From Paraburkholderia sp. Tr-20389 (GTDB taxonomy: Bacteria; Pseudomonadota; Gammaproteobacteria; Burkholderiales; Burkholderiaceae), in NCBI RefSeq assembly GCF_017104565.1, contig NZ_JAAGPD010000001.1:124001-188000 (forward strand): DNA of 64,000 nt, read 5' to 3'. The position numbers were made by a program, and so were the translations under genes. Shown here in pieces: positions 62,085 through 64,000 of the stretch; the stretch's first letter is position 1, and each line of letters begins with the position of its first letter. The notes beneath the pieces were generated by a model that was given only the letters and a program-made list of their open reading frames with translations, had not been told where the DNA came from and ran no database searches.

Positions 62085-63398
62085 ATGGCACGGATCATCG
62101 GAGGCATTGCGGCCTCACACACGCCCACCATCGGGTTTGCCTTCGACAAGAACAAGCGGGACGATCCTGTGTGGGCGCCCATCTTCGAGAACTTCGCGCC
62201 GCTCGCCGACTGGCTCGCGGAAAAGCGCCCCGATGTTCTGCTCTTGATCTACAACGATCACGTCACGTCGTTCTTCTTCGATCACTACTCCGCATTCGCA
62301 CTCGGCGTGGGGCAGGAATGGAACGTGGCGGACGAGGGCGGCGGACCGCGCGATCTTCCCTCGATCCAGGGCCACCCCGAATTCGCCGCGCACGTCGGCA
62401 AGTCGCTGATGACCGACGAATTCGACATGTCGTTCTTCCAGAACAAGCCGCTCGATCACGGCTGTTTCTCGCCGCTGTCGATGCTGTGTCCGCACAAGCC
62501 CGAATGGCCCGTGAAGCTCGTGCCGCTGCAGATGGGCGTGCTGCAATTGCCCGTGCCGAGCGCGCGCCGCTTCTACAAGCTCGGGCAGGCACTGCGCCGC
62601 GCCGTCGAGAGCTATCCGGAAGACCTCGATGTCGCGATCGTCGCGACGGGCGGCCTGTCGCATCAGGTGCACGGCGAGCGCTCGGGCTTCAACAATACGC
62701 CGTGGGACCACCGCTTCCTCGATCTGCTCGAACAGGATCCGGAACAGCTCGCGGGCATGACCCTCGCCGAATACGCCGAGCTGGGCGGCTACGAAGGCGC
62801 GGAAGTGATCATGTGGCTGACGATGCGCGGCGCGCTGCCCGCGAATGTCGTCTGCAAGCATCGCAGCTATTACCTGCCGTCGATGGCGGGCATTGCGACG
62901 GCGATCTTCGAAGGGCAGGGCGGCGAAACGCGGCCTGCCGTCGTCGAGCGACATCGCGATCGCATGGCCGTCGAACTCACGAACGTCGAGAAGCTGGAAG
63001 GCACCTATCCGTTCAGTATCGAGACGGCCGTCAAGGCTTATCGCATCAACGAATACCTGCACCGGATGATCGAACCCGCGCATCGCGCAGCGTTCATCGC
63101 CGACCAGGAAGCGAGCTTCGAGGCAGCGGGCCTGAGCGAACAGGAGCGCGACCTGCTGCGTCGACGCGACTGGCGCGGCCTGCTTCATTACGGCGTGATC
63201 TTTTTCATGCTCGAAAAGCTCGGCGCCGTGACGGGCGTATCGAATCTGCACATCTACGCCGCGATGCGCGGCCAGACGCTCGAAGAGTTTCAGAAGACCC
63301 GCAACGCGCCCGGCGCGCTCTATTCGGTGGCGGGTAAAACCGCTGCCAAGGCCGACTGGGAAGACGCGGAAAAAGCAAAAGACATCAACAAGGGCTGA
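62085..63398 (+). CDS. galA: Gallate dioxygenase, fused LigB-LigA type
   Basis: A 437-aa Fe(II) extradiol dioxygenase that opens gallate to 4-oxalomesaconate. The N-terminal LigB-like catalytic domain (about 1-280) has metal ligands His12 (GGIAASHTPTIGF) and His59 (LIYNDHVTSFFFDHYS) and the GLSHQVHGERSGFNNTPWD block (active-site His). The C-terminal LigA-like domain (about 310-420) has YPFSIETAVKAYRINEYLHR (in part) and RDWRGLLHYGVIFFMLEKLG. This fused layout and length match P. putida GalA and Sphingobium DesB; two-subunit protocatechuate 4,5-dioxygenases are separate chains. AGGAG precedes the ATG. The next gene is an aromatic-acid carrier. Confidence 0.93.
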   Translation: MARIIGGIAASHTPTIGFAFDKNKRDDPVWAPIFENFAPLADWLAEKRPDVLLLIYNDHVTSFFFDHYSAFALGVGQEWNVADEGGGPRDLPSIQGHPEFAAHVGKSLMTDEFDMSFFQNKPLDHGCFSPLSMLCPHKPEWPVKLVPLQMGVLQLPVPSARRFYKLGQALRRAVESYPEDLDVAIVATGGLSHQVHGERSGFNNTPWDHRFLDLLEQDPEQLAGMTLAEYAELGGYEGAEVIMWLTMRGALPANVVCKHRSYYLPSMAGIATAIFEGQGGETRPAVVERHRDRMAVELTNVEKLEGTYPFSIETAVKAYRINEYLHRMIEPAHRAAFIADQEASFEAAGLSEQERDLLRRRDWRGLLHYGVIFFMLEKLGAVTGVSNLHIYAAMRGQTLEEFQKTRNAPGALYSVAGKTAAKADWEDAEKAKDINKG

Positions 63399-63492
63399 AC
63401 GCCCATCGCGTTGCCGCGACTGGCGCGACGTGCATCGAACATGAATCGCACGCAACGCCAGTACGCACGCGCCGCACTTTAGGAGACTACAC

Positions 63493-64000
63493 ATGCCGGC
63501 GAGCAAGACAATCGACATCAAGGCGTTCATCGACGAACGCCACATTTCGGCCTATCAGTGGCTACTGGTGGTGCTGTGCTTCCTGGCCGTCACCGCGGAC
63601 GGGATGGACGTCGCCATCATGGGCTTCGTCGCGCCGTCCATCATTCACGACTGGGGCATTTCGCGTCCGCAGTTCGGCCTCGTGATGAGCGCAGCGCCGA
63701 TCGGTCTCGTGATCGGCGCGCTCGCAGCCGGTCCGGCATCGGACCGCTTCGGCCGCAAGTGGGTGTTGATCGCGTCGGTGTTTCTGTTCGGCGTGTTCAC
63801 GATCATGACTGCGTTCACGCAGTCGCCGGTGTCGATGGCCGTGCTGCGCATCCTGACGGGCATCGGTCTGGGCGCGGCGATGCCGAACTCGACGACGCTG
63901 CTGTCGGAGTACTCGCCGCAACGCAAGCGCGCGTTGCTCATCACGATCATGTTCACGGGCTTCAACCTCGGGTCGGCGCTGATCGGCTTCGCGGCTGGCT
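63493..64000 (+). CDS. MFS aromatic acid:H+ symporter (AAHS), 3' end outside window
   Basis: The first ~169 residues of a 12-helix carrier. After MPASKTIDIKAFIDERHISA it has the AAHS opening YQWLLVVLCFLAVTADGMDV with the conserved Asp residues, MGFVAPSIIHDWGISRPQFG, and the loop-2 motif GPASDRFGRKWVLIAS; then ILTGIGLGAAMPNSTTLLSEY. It resembles GalT, PcaK and VanK carriers. AGGAGA precedes the ATG at six bases, 94 bp after gallate dioxygenase, so gallate uptake is the likely job. The frame is open at base 64000. Confidence 0.92.
   Translation, partial: MPASKTIDIKAFIDERHISAYQWLLVVLCFLAVTADGMDVAIMGFVAPSIIHDWGISRPQFGLVMSAAPIGLVIGALAAGPASDRFGRKWVLIASVFLFGVFTIMTAFTQSPVSMAVLRILTGIGLGAAMPNSTTLLSEYSPQRKRALLITIMFTGFNLGSALIGFAAG

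Overview
The window is GC-rich DNA with dense, mostly short-spaced genes. Its gene content points to a soil- or plant-associated member of the Burkholderiaceae, most likely Paraburkholderia, Caballeronia or Burkholderia: many one-step catabolic modules, each with its own LysR, GntR, MarR, HxlR, XRE or GlxA/AraC regulator, plus CheB/CheR hybrid kinases. The replicon and species cannot be fixed from sequence alone. No tRNA, rRNA, CRISPR array, insertion sequence or integrated phage was recognised.

Region 1 (1-8762): an ECF42-type sigma factor with its DGPF/YCII partner; a divergent XRE-cupin regulator and GNAT acetyltransferase pair that shares one dyad operator; two poorly characterised proteins; then an amino-acid-type ABC uptake module (binding protein, a permease fused to its ATPase, a GntR/FCD regulator and a DUF1989 enzyme). 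Two 13-bp palindromes 22 bp apart precede this module and are its likely operators.

Region 2 (8878-20286): a signalling and stress block. It has a catalytically dead serine-recombinase-like DNA-binding protein translationally coupled to a degenerate receiver protein, a 1359-aa CheB-CheR-PAS-histidine kinase-receiver hybrid, a stand-alone CheB, an SDR, several small stress-type proteins (CxxCxGxG, DUF2795, DUF4142, and a 53-aa membrane protein with a GTG start), and a diguanylate cyclase with a sigma-28-like promoter.

Region 3 (20441-35415): flavohaemoglobin; a D-tartrate module (LysR, TarD, DctA-type carrier) followed by a chemoreceptor with its own sigma-28-like promoter; an MFS exporter; an old yellow enzyme; an NADPH:quinone-reductase-like / flavin reductase / Gfo-Idh-MocA run; and an XRE regulator with an AhpD-like neighbour.

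Region 4 (35641-44513): three exported proteins of unknown function in a row (the last DUF3142), the mobA-mobR 3-hydroxybenzoate hydroxylase unit, and a large lipoprotein with a glycoside-hydrolase-like barrel and a PA14 domain.

Region 5 (44853-50191): an aldarate pathway (glucarate/galactarate-type MFS, KdgD, GarD, and a beta-propeller lactonase) arranged around a divergent promoter with a TTGTACGAT inverted pair.

Region 6 (50270-64000): an HxlR/alcohol dehydrogenase pair, then a creatinine utilisation cluster: GlxA/AraC regulator, creatinase, serine hydroxymethyltransferase, creatininase, NCS1 permease, MHS transporter and a second GlxA/AraC regulator. An 18-bp block and a TGTCG-N16-TGTCG repeat occur upstream of both creatinase and the MHS transporter, about 80 bp before each start codon, and define a candidate regulon. 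The window ends in a gallate dioxygenase and a truncated aromatic-acid MFS carrier.
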